NCBI GenBank assembly: GCA_963556145.1
Contig: OY744466.1
Span: 930,001-994,000 of the forward strand
DNA: 64,000 nt
Source of the DNA: Hygrocybe punicea
Taxonomy: Eukaryota > Basidiomycota > Agaricomycetes > Agaricales > Hygrophoraceae
Direction of reading: 5' to 3'
Shown here one piece after another: positions 32,921-45,052 of this stretch. A program made the translations under genes and the position numbers. Below the pieces are notes generated by a model. It was not told the DNA's origin. It searched no databases and was given only the letters and a program-made list of their open reading frames with translations. The number at the start of each line of letters is the position of its first letter. Position 1 is the stretch's first letter.

Positions 32921-34620
32921 TGGAGAGGTACCGAGGTACCTCTCCGGGGGCTCACGCAGGACTCGAGGTGGAAGTCGACTGGATAGGAAGGATGAGACTG
33001 ACTACTACATCGGGAACTGCTACTGACTAAGGGACTGGTCACGTGATCTACCACTACAAGTGCCCCTCCTCCTCATGGCGATGCCCTCGTCACCAACAGC
33101 TACTGAGAGAAAACCAAAACCAAACAGGACTGACCAAAACAATCTCCAAATCACAACTCCCAGTCCCTCAGAATGCCCCAAGTCGCAGTCGAGGCCTTAT
33201 ATCGTGAAGCGGGACAATATTGTCCTCCGAAACCAATCGCGGTGCAGGGTGTGGGTTCTCATAGTCCATGAATAAGCTGGGTGGTTGCACATAGGTAATA
33301 GATACGGGATGATGTCGTGGGGCAGCATAGAGACAGCGTTCGTGTGGGGTGAAACAAAACCATGTCGAGGGAGAGCGATGAGAAGCCAAGACAACGGAGA
33401 CTGAGGTAACAAAAGAGAATATGTACTGGGCGCTGGAGCAGGCGCTGGCATCAAGAGATCTCTTCGCGTGAGCTCTGGGAAGCAGTTGCGAGGCCGCGGG
33501 GGGCCTCGCGAAGCTGCAAGGGCCGGGGGTGCAGAATGCGGGGGCCACGAAGTAGCGGTGCGGCAAAGGGCGGTGGGGCCTGGAAAGCAGTGGCCCGGGT
33601 GAGCTGGGTGCTCCGTTGCATCAGGCGCGGGTGCGGCGAGCTACACGAGCGGGTGCGTGGCCGTTTACGCTGGAAAGTGGGGCCGTTTATGCTGGGAAGC
33701 GGGTGCGTGTGGCAACGACGTGGTATGTAGCTGGGGAGCCTAAAAAACAGTGGTGGGGGCTCATTTGAGGTAACGAGAGGCGGCGTGGGGCTCTAGCACA
33801 TGGAGCAAGGCTGCGGGGGTCCGGTGTAGCTGTACGGTACCGGGGATAACGAGAATGCGGGGTCACAACGTGGTGACGTGGCGCAATGTGCTGGGACATC
33901 CAAACATGGCGGGGCGGCTTCGTTTGGGGTGACGAAGCGCGGTGGGGGGTTCCAGCAGGTGGAACACGGGCACGGGGGGTCGAATGAGTGTGGGTTTGGG
34001 CTGGGGTACACGAAAAAACAGGGGGTCTGACAGTGGTGACGTGGCAGATCCGTGGGGTAACCAAAAGGCCGGCGGCCGCAGATTTGGGGCGGCGTAGGCG
34101 AGTGCGGAGCTCTGGTACGTCGAATGGGGATCCATGAAGTTGGATGAGCCCGCCTGGGGCTGGGAATCATGAGATAAGACAAAAAAGAATGAAAAAAAAC
34201 GGGGGGTCGAAAGTGATGACGTGGCCTGCCGCTTGGGTGCTGAGAAGGGTCGCGGGCGTGTTTTTGGGTCAACAGGGAGCGACGTGGGGTCCTATTGGGC
34301 TGAACATGAGCGCCGTGGGGTAACTCGAGTGTTGTACGGCCGTGAGTGAAGGGAAAATGCGCGGTTGTGCAGCAGTGGGTGGTGAGGCCGAAATAAGTCG
34401 TCTCGCGAGAAAAAGTGGTAAAAAGGGTAGGGAACTGAAGAAAAAAGGGATCCGCAAGTCGATCGCACTCTCATCACCACGATGGAGAAGTACCGAGGTA
34501 CCTCTCCGGGGGCTCACGCAGGACTCGAGGTGGAAGTCGACTGGATAGGAAGGATGAGACTGACTACTACATCAGGAACTGCTACTGACTAAGGGACTGG
34601 TCACGTGATCTACCACTACA
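32921..34620 (-). mobile_element. short-LTR non-autonomous retroelement B
   Basis: Two 138-bp LTRs (32921-33058 and 34483-34620) related to those of element A but in reverse orientation. CCGG flanks both sides (32917-32920 and 34621-34624), and the intact site AGACCGGTTTCG is in the 5' LTR of Gypsy-2. The primer site (reverse of TGGTGATGAGAG) is just left of 34483 and the polypurine tract (GAGGAGGAGGGGCAC, minus strand) just right of 33058, so it is transcribed leftwards. The interior (1.4 kb) carries only broken Pro-rich frames and a tandem repeat. Confidence 0.85.
33710..34285. repeat. imperfect tandem repeats inside element B
   Basis: A block starting (T)GGTGACGTGGC recurs at about 33714, 33871, 34034 and 34214, i.e. 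every 158-180 bp, each followed by G-rich sequence and a GGGGTAACnnnA phrase. The copies are diverged. On the minus strand they read as Pro/His-rich protein repeats, but stops and shifts interrupt them. Confidence 0.55.
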
Positions 34621-34775
34621 CCGGTTTCAATAGTTTTAGTAGTTTTACTTGGCAGCTCTCTACTCTTTCCTTCTTATCATCTCACTGAAGCTTGTTAGAC
34701 TATTCCTAGTCACTTCTACGCTGACACCACAGGTTAGAATCTTTATTCCGCAGCCACCCCGACCTCACCACTACA

Positions 34776-36478
34776 GTGAGCCTTTGGTTGGTACAGGCTT
34801 CCAGTAGATGAGATTGGCTAGTTCTAGAGTTTTCTCCATGAGTCCGATGATGTCTTGTGGGAGGGTATCCGTGAAATTGTTCAGCCCTAACTCCTGGAAG
34901 TAACGCCGGAATTTTATCTTGGCATTTAAAATGACGAGAAAAATGTTTAGGCGATGATCATTGGCACGGCTCTGACGTTCATGGCAGAAGGCTGGCAAGC
35001 GGGGACTACTAGGTTTTGTCATCTGACGGAGGCATTGGTCACTTGATATCATATAGGTCGTATATGCACTGCTTTGGGGACCATAAATGGCGAGCTTAAT
35101 GCCATTGGGAAGGAAATTTTCAGGATAAAGTGCAACTAGCTTGTACTCGGGATTGACAAAGCCTGCGTTGGAGAACTATGTGATCGGCATCAACATCCCT
35201 ACTAAAGTGAAATCAAGGGAAAGGGTATTCACATCTAACCAACATCGCGCTATAGTACCATCATTATCTATGTGCGCTTGCCGGCGGTCATTATCGGATT
35301 TAACCATACAAATGAGATCGTTCAGAGTGGTGGCAGATGCTGTGAATGCGATAAAACCATAAACATTGAGGGATGAGTGGACAGATGGGTGGACTATTCA
35401 AAATCAGGCAGGCCATGTCAGGTGTAACTGGGAGACTTACGGTAAGCAAGGTTACATGGGTCATTAAGATTGAAGTGTTGGTAAGGAATGATATACAAAT
35501 TGTCAATGGCATCCTCCTATATGGATTCAGCAGATGCAGATATGTCCAAGCAAATTGTCTGCTTACAACTGGCCAGGGATCTGCTTTGCAAACAGCATTA
35601 ATAAAATGGGCAAGCTTGTGCGTGTACTTGATGGATTTTGTTAATATGCAGCCCTCTGTAAGATCTACGCCACCGCCAGGTCCTCGGTGGGTTGTGCGGG
35701 ATGATACATCCGAGACGGAGTGGGGTGTGCGTTTGATTTCAGGAAGGTCGAATACTGTTATGGGTCAGGAAGTGGGCCACCCTCACTAGTGGGCCATTCT
35801 GCAATTTTCTCTTGAACCAAGGCATTTGCAATGAGGATCCTATGTTCCAAGGATGTCTCTGTGGTAGGCAAATCCCTACTCAAAAGCTGGACCAGAAGCA
35901 TGTGACAGCCATTTCCAAAAATGTGCCCGAGCAACCAAATCTGCCTCAAAATGGTAATTTTCTTATTTAGCATACTGATTTCAAGGGTTGTTGGACATGA
36001 CAGGGCTACTGAAAAATCCTGAAAATATTTGTGAAACTTGACCATGTATGTCACAGTATATACTACCAAAACCATAGTGATTCTGTCAGTAATGGCCTGT
36101 AAAATTGCTCAGTGGCCCATTTCTGGGGTATTTGTACATTTGTGGCCCATGTGGGAAATCCACCAACTGGACCAAATCAAGTGGCATTTATAGCCTTTCC
36201 ACCATTCATACAGTGATTCGAGGTACTTGTCTGTGGTTTGACATATGCAAACAATCTGAATGGTCAATATATTCTCATCCAGAGCCCTTCTACACTTAGG
36301 TGGCCCACTTCCTGAACTCTGACAGTATAGCTGGAACGTAGGCGCATGTTTTGACTGGGATACGTCCTTCCTTCATCAGCTGTGACATTTAATTATTACC
36401 TTGCTTGCAAGGTTGCTGACCCCTGGAAAAGAAGCGCATCGGGATTGGATATCGTAAATAAACGTCAATAGTGGACAT
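34776..36478 (-). pseudogene. 5' part of a multi-exon gene split by Gypsy-2 and a MITE
   Basis: The ATG at 36476-36478 opens MSTIDVYLRYPIPMRFFSRG; the exon runs to about 36299 with a TAA after ..KQGNN. An inverted-repeat-bounded segment (35765-36315) interrupts the gene. Then come exons at about 35756-35577 (PEIKRTPHSVSDVSS..NAVCKADPWPV), 35516-35441 (EDAIDNLYIIPYQHFNLNDPC) and 35393-34776 (HPSVHSSLNVYGFIAFTASA..LYPENFLPNGIKLAIYGPQSS), with introns of 60 and 47 nt. A TAG at 35176-35178 interrupts the last. The reading continues at 20645. No catalytic domain is recognised. The open exons and clean splice sites argue for a once-functional gene. Confidence 0.65.
35765..36315. mobile_element. 551-bp inverted-repeat-bounded insertion (possible MITE)
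   Basis: Bounded by TCAGGAAGTGGGCCACC (35765-35781) and its exact reverse complement (36299-36315). GGGCCA/TGGCCC motifs also recur inside (near 35790 and 36112). No target duplication is clear. The right copy also reads as codons of the surrounding gene (EFRKWAT), so its boundary there may be coincidental. No coding capacity is evident. Confidence 0.5.
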
Positions 36479-37778
36479 TGTCCGATCATTCCGTATCACA
36501 CTAGCCGTACTTCAGTCGACCACAAGTACACACTGCTTCGTCTATCCAACCTCTTACAAATGGTGTACCTGGTCCACCTGAAGTCTACATGACACTGGAT
36601 GCAAGCCATAATATTTCTAATAAAAATATAATAAAATTGTTTTGAAATTAATCCATATTATTTTAACATGTCATTTGCAGAAAACTTTTAGATATATAGT
36701 GCATTTTTTTTGCATATTTTACAAAAAGGTATGATAAAGATATGATAAAAATTATAAGAAAAGAAAAGATGGTCAAAGACTGTGAAATTGTGTTTCTTTC
36801 AAGATAGCACTCAGGATATTTTTATGATAGCTTCCTGTCAAATGAACAGAAATTATTCAAAATGTTTTTAAACTTTTTCTTACAATGATGTGTTAAAGTA
36901 ACATGGATTAATTTCAAGATAACTTGAAGATATTTTGAGTAGAAATACTATGGCTTGCATCCAGTGTGACACCGTGCTGATCTCTCAATGTCAACACCTC
37001 CCACTCCAGACCAAAGTCTTCACCAAGGATGTCATTAGCAGTATTGCCATTTCTTCATGTATGAGCCACTCACTTGTGTCCTTATTCACACCAGACCAAA
37101 GTCTTTTGACAACATCGTCCATGACTGTCCACGCGAGATCGGCCTATCTCGAGACTCGAGATGGTCTGGATTGCTATGGTGCTGCTGCCCCTTCTCCTTG
37201 ACACATAAAGAGATGGCCTGTTTGCCACCCCTTACTGTCACACTCGGTCTCGTAAGCCTTCATATTTGCTCTATTTGTGGCTAATAATCTCCTCACATGC
37301 CAGTGTCCAGATGAACTCTTTTTTAAATTTCGGTTTGACATCATACATCGTTATTAAGGAAAATTTCACATCTCTTCAGCCCTCCAGTGTCTTCCCATAT
37401 TGCATCATCACATCTCCCTAATCGCTGAAGTCATTGACACCAAAACACAAAAACAAGGAACGAAATCTTTGAAGAAGAAAGAGAGAATTATGCATCCCTT
37501 TGCCTGTATTTTAAGTACTGCTTGCCTGTATTTTTAAGTACATGTCGCTCGTCCTTCAAGTCCAAATCCTATCAAACTCTAAGAAAGGAGCAAGGTTGCG
37601 CCACTGAAGGTGGCCCTTCCCTCTAGTTTGATAGGCGTACTCAAAATGATGAGTTCAAAACGACACGATGAGTTCTAGAGGTCACTAGGCACTCCTTACA
37701 TAAGCAAAAACACGTACCTGCTTCGGCTTTCCACACCACTAATAATCAGTACTTACTCACTAAGTCACTTGAAGCCTT
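36479..37778. other. intergenic; no gene seen
   Basis: An AT-rich block at 36600-36930 with A/T runs, then unremarkable sequence. The last 300 bp upstream of 37779 would contain the MCD4 promoter. I see no RNA gene, repeat or supported reading frame. Confidence 0.5.
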
Positions 37779-40700
37779 ATGGCGGATGACTCAAGATACA
37801 GCGTCGCGCGACTCTTGATCATCGGGCTTGTCTTTCACTGTATCTTTATTCTGGCAGTGTTCGACACTTACTTCACTAGTCCGGTCGTACATGGCATGGA
37901 AAGCTATAGTCTCGGAACTGCAGAGGCTAAGCGTCTGGTCCTCATTGTTGGTGCGCGTCTTTCTCCACTTTCAGCGCTCCCAATGACAATAATCCACAGG
38001 CGACGGATTGCGCGCCGACCTTCTTTTCTCCCTAAACGCCTTTCCATCGGTTCCTGATGCCCCAGAAGTCGTTGCCCCATACATGCGTTCAATTGCGGAA
38101 ACTAGAGGAGCTTTTGGTGTCTCTCACACGCGTGTGCCGACAGAGAGTCGGCCCGGACACGTAGCACTCATAGGTGCGGGTGCTTGGCTCAATACGTTTA
38201 TGTCACTGTATTCACCCGAATCGTCCACGAATATTTAGGGGGCATGTATGAAGATGTGTCCGCGGTGACCAAGGTAGGTCACATCATGTTATGCTTTGCA
38301 AGTGATGAAGTGAGATATTATCCAGGGCTGGAAAACCAATCCGGTGGCTACTTCTCTGACCATTTCCTCACCTTCTATTCAATGACTCCACACAAGGTTG
38401 ATTTCGATTCCATTTTTAATCAATCAAGCCACACATTCTCTTTCGGTTCACCTGATATTTTGCCAATGTTCGCCCGTGGAGCTACCCCGGGAAAAGTCAA
38501 GACCTGGACTTACAACGAGGATGAGGAAGACTTTACCAAGGGTAATGTAGCACGAAACAAGTATCTCTTTCATGGAGACTCTGACATCTCGAAAATGGCA
38601 GATGCAACTGCACTAGATGTCTGGGTGCTAGAGCAACTTGGTGTTCTATTACAAAATGCTACAATAGATGCGGCTTTAGATTCGCAATTACGAAGCGATA
38701 AAGTTGTTTTCTTTCTACATCTGCTTGGGCTTGACACAACTGGGCACTCCTATAGACCTCACTCAAAAGTGCATTTATTCGATGTCACCTCACTTCCATG
38801 CGTTGTCTCATCATATCAACCTTGCAGGAATATATGAATAATATCCGAGTTGTAGACAACATTGTGCGGCAAGCTGAATCCCTCCTCATGGATTTCTTTC
38901 AAGACGACGAAACCAGCTTTATTTTTACGGCGGACCATGGCATGTCTGACATCGGAAATCACGGTGACGGCAGTGCGTTTTACACTCCAATATCTACTCG
39001 TCAACTTGACACAGGTGCACAGATCCAGATAACACTCGCACACCTTTAATTGCATGGGGTCGCGGCATCCGAAGCCCTCTACCTGACTCTTCCCCGTCGT
39101 CGCATGATTCATACTCTGAGCCATGGCACCTCGGTAGCCTACTTCGGCTTGACGTGGAGCAGGCCGATATAGCATCCCTTATGGCAGCTCTCATTGGTAT
39201 AAACTGGCCTGTGAATTCGGTTGGTGTCTTGCCAGATGTGGATCCCGCTAGTCCGGGATATTTGCTTCCTCGTAACGGTGAGGAGGCTAGGGCGCATGCC
39301 GCATTTGTTAATGCTAAAGTAAGCCCCTTGATTCGCAAATCTCAACATCGATATATCGTTTGACGCTTTTCGAAAGGTAATCGTGGAACAGTATCGAGTA
39401 AAACATGGTTAGGTGATTGGGACGCATTCAAATCCGCTGCTTACTCTTTCACTTTAGAGCTGAAACAAGCCCACACCGTGTTCTACAGACCTTTCGCGGA
39501 TTTAGAACGAAGATCTAATCCCCCTAATACATCCACTCGACAAGCACAAATCGCTGAAATTGAGAAGTTAATAAACGACCAGGAATGGTACGGCGCACGT
39601 CAGAAGTCAGCAGCGCTCATTAACTTGGCCTTGGAAGGTCTTCGCTATCTCCAAACGTATGCTCTGACTAGCATCCGTCAAGTTAAAAGGCTAACAAGGC
39701 TCTCAGCTATGACTGTTTGTTGATTCGAACAATTGTTATTATTGCATACACCGGATGGGCTGCATATGCTTCACTCTTCATCTTTCGGCCTCACATTGGT
39801 TCGGGACAGTCACACAATTCCCATTTCATCAGTCTCGCTGCCATTTCAATTTTGTCAGCCTTTTGGATTCTTTTTGCAATTCAGAGATCTCCCTGGACAT
39901 ATTATCTTTATATTGCTTTTCCCATTTTTTTCTGGCAACAATTTCTCCTTTGTGTCCGGCATTCTCTACGGACTTGGCTTTTTTCGCAACATTCGGATCG
40001 ATCTTATTTAACTTTAGCTCTTCGTGCAGGTTTGGTCTTGGCCACGTTGCAATGTATGGTGGTATGTCCATGACCTTTCACTTACGATGCACGGCATCAT
40101 CCAACTGACTTCAACAGGCCGCATACACCCATCGGCCTATATGGAGCGTAGGGTTTGTGTTAATGGGTCTCGTTTGGCCGATCATTTCTTGGCCGAAAGC
40201 CATTCTTTATGAACGTTGCATGCTATACGTTGGCTGGGCGATTTCATGCCTTGTTACCGGCGTATTCCCACTCCTTAGTGTCGAGAAGAAGGAAAGCTTG
40301 CCCGCTATGTATGTGCGAGTCATTGCATCAACCATCCATCTCGGATTAACACGTCATCAGACTATTGGGTGGGGCCGGGGTGGTCGTGGCTGGGGCAACG
40401 TCTGCCGTTGCTATTCTGCAAACAATCAAGACTAGCAAGGACAAAACTGGGCGGTCTCTGTCAGCTTCGTTTGCAACCCAAGTACGCCTGATATTCTTAT
40501 TTGCATCATGATGATCCCAAGCTCAATCTTGTTTCGGCGCAAGTTGGTATTTATTCTGTTGGCCATGTTGATAACGAGTAGCTCGACATTAAAACTCCAA
40601 GCAAAGGACGGTTTGCCTCTGCTCAATCAGGTCTCAGGATGGATTGTTCTGAGTATGTTCTACTTTTGATCTCACCTTATCTGCGTTCGCATTGAGGCAC

Positions 40701-41683
40701 CTCTTCTAGTTGTTGCCTCCGTCTACCCGTTTGTCTCCCGCACAGCACACCCAAACGCCTTTTCCAAATTACTCATGTTCTTCCTGGGTTTCGGTCCCTG
40801 CTTTGTCGTCCTCTCTATTAGCGTTGAGGGTCTGTTCTACTTGGCCTACGCTGCAAATTTAGTTGTATGGATCGAGGTGGAGGCTGCGTTAAGATCTACT
40901 CAAACAGCCTGCCATAGAAATGATGTGTACTCTTTCCGCGGGGATGATACACGGATAGCATTGTATTTCTTGTTCTTTGTTCAAGTCGGGTTCTTCGGGA
41001 CTGGAAAGTGAGATCATTTCTGGTTCCGTCAATGGCAACGATAAAGCATACTGACCACTTGATCTAGTGTGGCGTCTATCTCGTCAGTGAAACATATTCC
41101 AAGATAATTATGGTACACAACCGTTAACAATTACTCTAGATCATTTTATTTGGAACCCGTCTATCGACTTGTGCCCATATTTAATCCATTCTTGATGGCA
41201 GCATTGCTGGTTTGTCTACAACTTGACATTTTTGTTTTGTTTTGCAAACCCTTCTTTTGTAGGTTTTCAAGATCATTGCTCCCTATGTGATATTGTCTGT
41301 CATATTTGCTACTTTGAACTTTCGGCTCCATCTACCGCCATTCTCCCTCTTCCTTGTTGCTCTTACACTCACTGATGGTAAGAAGCTTCTTCTATCTGCA
41401 TAATAAGTCTCATTGCTCATACATATCAACTCGAAAGGCATGACAGTATCATTTTTCTTCAATGTGCAGGACACAGGTAAGGAGAAATTGTAGTCTGGCA
41501 TTACTTCTCTCTCATGTATTGAAACCGTGATTAGGGTCCTGGTTGGAAATAGGACAATCCATCAGCTTCTTCTGCATCACTTCTCTGTTGCTTGTTTGGT
41601 CTGCTGGGATTTGTACTGCAGGAGAATTCTTGATGGCAGACATCCTTCATACAAAATCTTTGACCACTCTGAAGTCTGATTGA
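37779..41683 (+). CDS. mcd4: GPI ethanolamine phosphate transferase 1 (Mcd4/PIG-N)
   Basis: A multi-exon gene (about 18 exons, introns of about 45-65 nt) adding ethanolamine phosphate to the first mannose of GPI precursors in the ER membrane. It starts [21 protein letters not shown] with a signal anchor. The alkaline-phosphatase-fold lumenal domain follows: [28 protein letters not shown] (with the catalytic Thr), [32 protein letters not shown] and [16 protein letters not shown]. Then come [20 protein letters not shown] and the multi-pass C-terminus ending RDTGSWLEIG-like ([14 protein letters not shown]) and LTTLKSD. Exon joins such as [16 protein letters not shown] stay in frame. No internal stop was found once introns are removed. 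It is intact although transposons lie on both sides. Confidence 0.9.
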
Positions 41684-43288
41684 CTTCAGTGTACTATATA
41701 TATTTGCACATGGGTATGGGTCATCAGTTGGCAAAGTTGATTGCAAGGTGCATGACTCAGCAGCATGAGTAACCTGAAATTGTTCCAAACTTAGGAACTG
41801 TCACATTGACACATTGGCACCATCCATCTCAGATGCCTTAGCTTCCATTTCACCCAAGATGACCTTGTACTCTGCTTTAAATTTGTGAGCATTACCATAC
41901 CACTGTCACACTGGTTGGGGGAGGTTTCAACTGGAGTGGCATTTCCAGGGTGTCTAGGGTGTGTTGGCACATGCACATTGTGGGAGAGGGCCCACTGTTA
42001 GAGATGTTGTCTGAGACTGGAACTGTGGAAGCTGGAGTCAGAGGGCTATGTTACAATAGGAATTCAATGTTGATTTACTTGTTCCAGAAGGAGGTTAGTG
42101 AAAAGCACTATGAGAACAAAAAACCCACACAGAAAAGAAACAGAAAAGGAGGAGGGAGGATGCAAGGGATGATGCATTTGACTTGCTGAAGTTGGAAATT
42201 CAGAAGAGGAACACTTCAGTAGTGTCTAATAAAATGTCAACTTACACAGAAGTGGGGCGTCATTCATTGGGTGGCTTTGTCCAGGACAGCTTGGACATTC
42301 CTCATTGCCAAGTAGAGCAAGCATGACCTGTCATTGATTCTCATCAGTCTCCCAACTTTCTCTTGACCTGTGGTCACACCAACAAATGCACAGATCTGAA
42401 CTACTGCTCCAGACAACAGACAGTTTTGGCCTAACCCTAAGCCAAGGACTTCAGTGTCAAATGCAGAAATGATAATCCATACACCAGCTCACCCACATCC
42501 ACAGTTGTCACAACAAGATTTCCATGGTACACCACCCTCCAGCCGAGGTGAGTGACTTCACCCATGCTTACCTCCATCTCTGCTGATGATGACGTTGACA
42601 ACACTACCAGTGCTGTAGACAACTACAGCAACAGCAGACTCATTGTCCACAGGCCCAAAGATAGCAGAGTCATCTCCCGGGACCATGTGGACAAGTAGGC
42701 CAAATTTGATGCAGCAACAGAGCAGGGTGAGGATCTGAGGAGGAAAACACAGGAGATGCCTGGCCAACAGGCAAGCTATGGCCCATATGCCTCCATCTCA
42801 GTTGATGACAATGATGAGGACTGCATCAACAGCAGGCTTGTTGTCCACAGGCCCAAAGATAGCAGAGTTGCCTCCTGGGACTGCAAGGACAAGAAGTCTG
42901 AATCTGAGGCAGCAATGGAGCTGGGCAAGGATCTGAGGAGGAAAATGATGCCAGGGAGATGGTGATCCCACTCCCTGGCCAACAGGTGAGCTACTGTACA
43001 TACATGACAACAGCAACACCAATACTTCTGGGACTGTAGGGACAATGCCAATGACAGCAACAGCTTGTCCATGTGCCAAAAATGGCACAATTGCCTGAGA
43101 GGCACCACCAACAGGGGCATTTTCCCACAACAACAACAATAGCACAATCACCTAGAATGAGATGCCCATGGCCAAGGTGGAAATGGAGTGGATGTGAGGA
43201 AGTGAGAAACAGAACAAGCCAACAACACATTGGCAGCACTGGTACTGTTGCAAGACCAATAGCATCTAATATGAGACTTGTGCAACTC
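41684..43288. other. intergenic with a duplicated coding-like unit
   Basis: Mostly unremarkable. Two related units of about 205 bp lie head to tail at about 42571-42776 and 42789-42992. Both carry GTCCACAGGCCCAAAGATAG and GAGGATCTGAGGAGGAAAA-like phrases, and both read on the plus strand as (R)LIVHRPKDSRV..DLRRK, ending GQQASY in the first. This looks like a degraded duplicated exon of an unidentified gene. Confidence 0.4.
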
Positions 43289-43758
43289 TTGTGTCACAAT
43301 TGCAAGAAAATAGCAATAAATATTGTTCAACTGAAGTTTATTGCCGTTTTCAGAAAAGTTGGCATTGCGGTGCAGATTTCACCATTTTTGGAAAACCCCC
43401 CCCCCAAACTCATGCAAGCTCTAACATCCTCGATACTCCTCTTATCGACAAGATTAGTAGAGTGAAGTTCAAGTACAACACTGCGGCTAGGCAGCCCCTG
43501 CTTTACTTTTTTAGTTTGACCCATTTTTCATTCTGCGTGCCAGAGATACCTCAAATTCGTGCGCAACGAATAACAGCCTAAGTACTAAATGAAAATAAAA
43601 GTTTTTATACTAGAAACTGTTCATTTAGACCATGCCGAGGCAGCCCCACAAAATGATTTGGGGAAATTGTGCCCCATTGGAGTTGATGCGCGTTGATAGA
43701 CCACGGTTGGGTACAGCCACATCAACCTCCTTCGACCACTCTATTGTTGTACTATATC

Positions 43759-44947
43759 ATGCCATCTGGGCATGCTTTTTCTGATGATCTTCGTCTGGCC
43801 ATCATCAACATGGCCCGGATTCTTGATGTGTCCTCAATTGTCCGCCTCACTGGCTGCAATGAACGCTCTGTGCAGCGCATTCTCGCCCACTTCCGAACTA
43901 CACGATCCGCGTCTCGTCTTCAACTACACCGGGAATTGAGAGGGGCTAAGCGTAAATTGACCATGGTTCAGGCAAATGTAAGTACTATGGTTTGTAGCTC
44001 ATTGTGCACTAATTCAATCTTGCAGTTTATTTGAGGGATCGTAGAGCACCGCCCTGATATATATCTTGATGAGATCCAGCAACTGGTGGAGCAGCGGTGG
44101 GGCACTGAAGTTAGCGAGACATCCATCTGGCGGGTGTTGAGTAGGGCAGGCTTCACGATGAAGAAGGTGAGGGCAGCACACTAGTTATGCAGCATTACTC
44201 ACCTTCTCTAGCTGACCCGACAAGCACTTGAACGCAGCGCTGAGAAGCGCGCTGCCTTCCATTTCTCCTATGCAACCCAATACACTCCTGTGCAGACAGT
44301 TTTTGTTGATGAAAGTTCATTCGATTGCCGGACATCCGTTCGTGGATGTGCATGGGCAATATCTGGCAAGCGAGCGGTTCGTAAATGTTTCTTTGTCCGT
44401 GGAAGGCGGTATGCAATCCTCTTAGTGAGTTCTTAGCCTGAGATCTATGCTAACTCAACCACTCTAGGTATTCTCTGCTGCCTGCGTTGTCACTTGATGG
44501 CATCCTCCATGCCAAGATTGTCGAGGGTTCGTTTACTACCAGACTCTTCAAGGAGTTTCTCAAAGGTCTACTAGACCAGATGCAGCCTTTCCCGGCCCCC
44601 AATTCCATCATCGTTTTGGACAATGCGTGAATTCATAGGCACCCGGATATCAAGGAAATGATTGAGGCCCGGTATGTATCCTATTCAAACTATCATTGTA
44701 TTCTAATGTTACGCCAAGCAGGGGTATGCGCGTCCTTTTTCTGCCACCCTATTCCCCCGACTACAATCCTATTGAATTGGCTTTTTCATGCATCAAGGCC
44801 TTCGTACGTCGTGATGGGACTCTTGGTAGGACTGACTTGGATCAGGTTGAAGATGATACATATGTTTACCTCCATTTATACAATGCCGTGTATCAGATTA
44901 CACCTCAACATGCTCTATCTTACTTCCACCATTGCCGTTATGTGTAG
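43759..44947 (+). pseudogene. Tc1/mariner (DD34E) transposase
   Basis: Exon 1 from 43759 (MPSGHAFSDDLRLAIINMARIL) encodes a helix-turn-helix (IVRLTGCNERSVQRILAHF). Four short introns follow, e.g. GTAAGT at 43979 and GTGAGG at 44167. The catalytic core shows VFVDESSFD, SIIVLDNA and [15 protein letters not shown], with 34 residues between the second Asp and the Glu, typical of Tc1 enzymes. The stop is at 44945. In-frame TGA codons occur at about 44032 (FI/GIVEHRPDIY) and 44628 (LDNA/IHRHPD), the second at the usual arginine of DNARIH. The triad residues are present, so two nonsense changes are the visible defects. Confidence 0.85.
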
Positions 44948-45052
44948 TACTTTAAAATGATTGAGTCCGTTTTCTTCACAGTAACAAGAGAGCCGTCAAC
45001 ATTACTATATTACTAGCCAAAAAGATGAATTTATGAATGAATGAATCACTGA

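Larger units (their letters stand above)
20646..34775 (+). mobile_element. Gypsy-2: complete but decayed Ty3/gypsy element with nested insertions
   Basis: LTRs are 20646-21427 (782 bp) and 32290-34775, which is also 782 bp after removing short-LTR element B and its duplication. The order is PBS, gag, protease, RT, RNase H and integrase on the plus strand, then an antisense gene on the minus strand, then the 3' LTR. Element A is inserted in the antisense gene and B in the 3' LTR. The flanks are GCGA (20642-20645) and GTGA (34776-34779), a 4-bp duplication with one CpG to TpG change; a solo LTR of this family has a perfect 4-bp duplication. Many in-frame TGA codons and several frameshifts make this copy inactive. 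Confidence 0.9.
32290..34775 (+). repeat. Gypsy-2 3' LTR split by element B
   Basis: The segments 32290-32920 and 34625-34775 together equal the 782 bp of the 5' LTR. The outer ends are TGTAGAGGGTCC and CACCACTACA. The purine-rich CCCAAGGAGA just before 32290 is the likely polypurine tract. Confidence 0.9.

Noticed and set aside
32921..33058. Element B read as plus-strand because its LTR starts TGGAGAGG there
   Set aside because: The primer site lies left of 34483 and the polypurine tract right of 33058, which fixes transcription to the minus strand.
20646..34780. 5-bp target duplication for Gypsy-2
   Set aside because: The 5-bp flanks (CGCGA, GTGAG) do not match; 4-bp flanks do with one CpG transition and agree with the solo LTR.
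36380..36399. 20-nt intron (GTAATA..CACAG) in the first exon of the split gene
   Set aside because: Too short for a fungal spliceosomal intron; the frame continues across it with one TAA, so a nonsense change is more likely.
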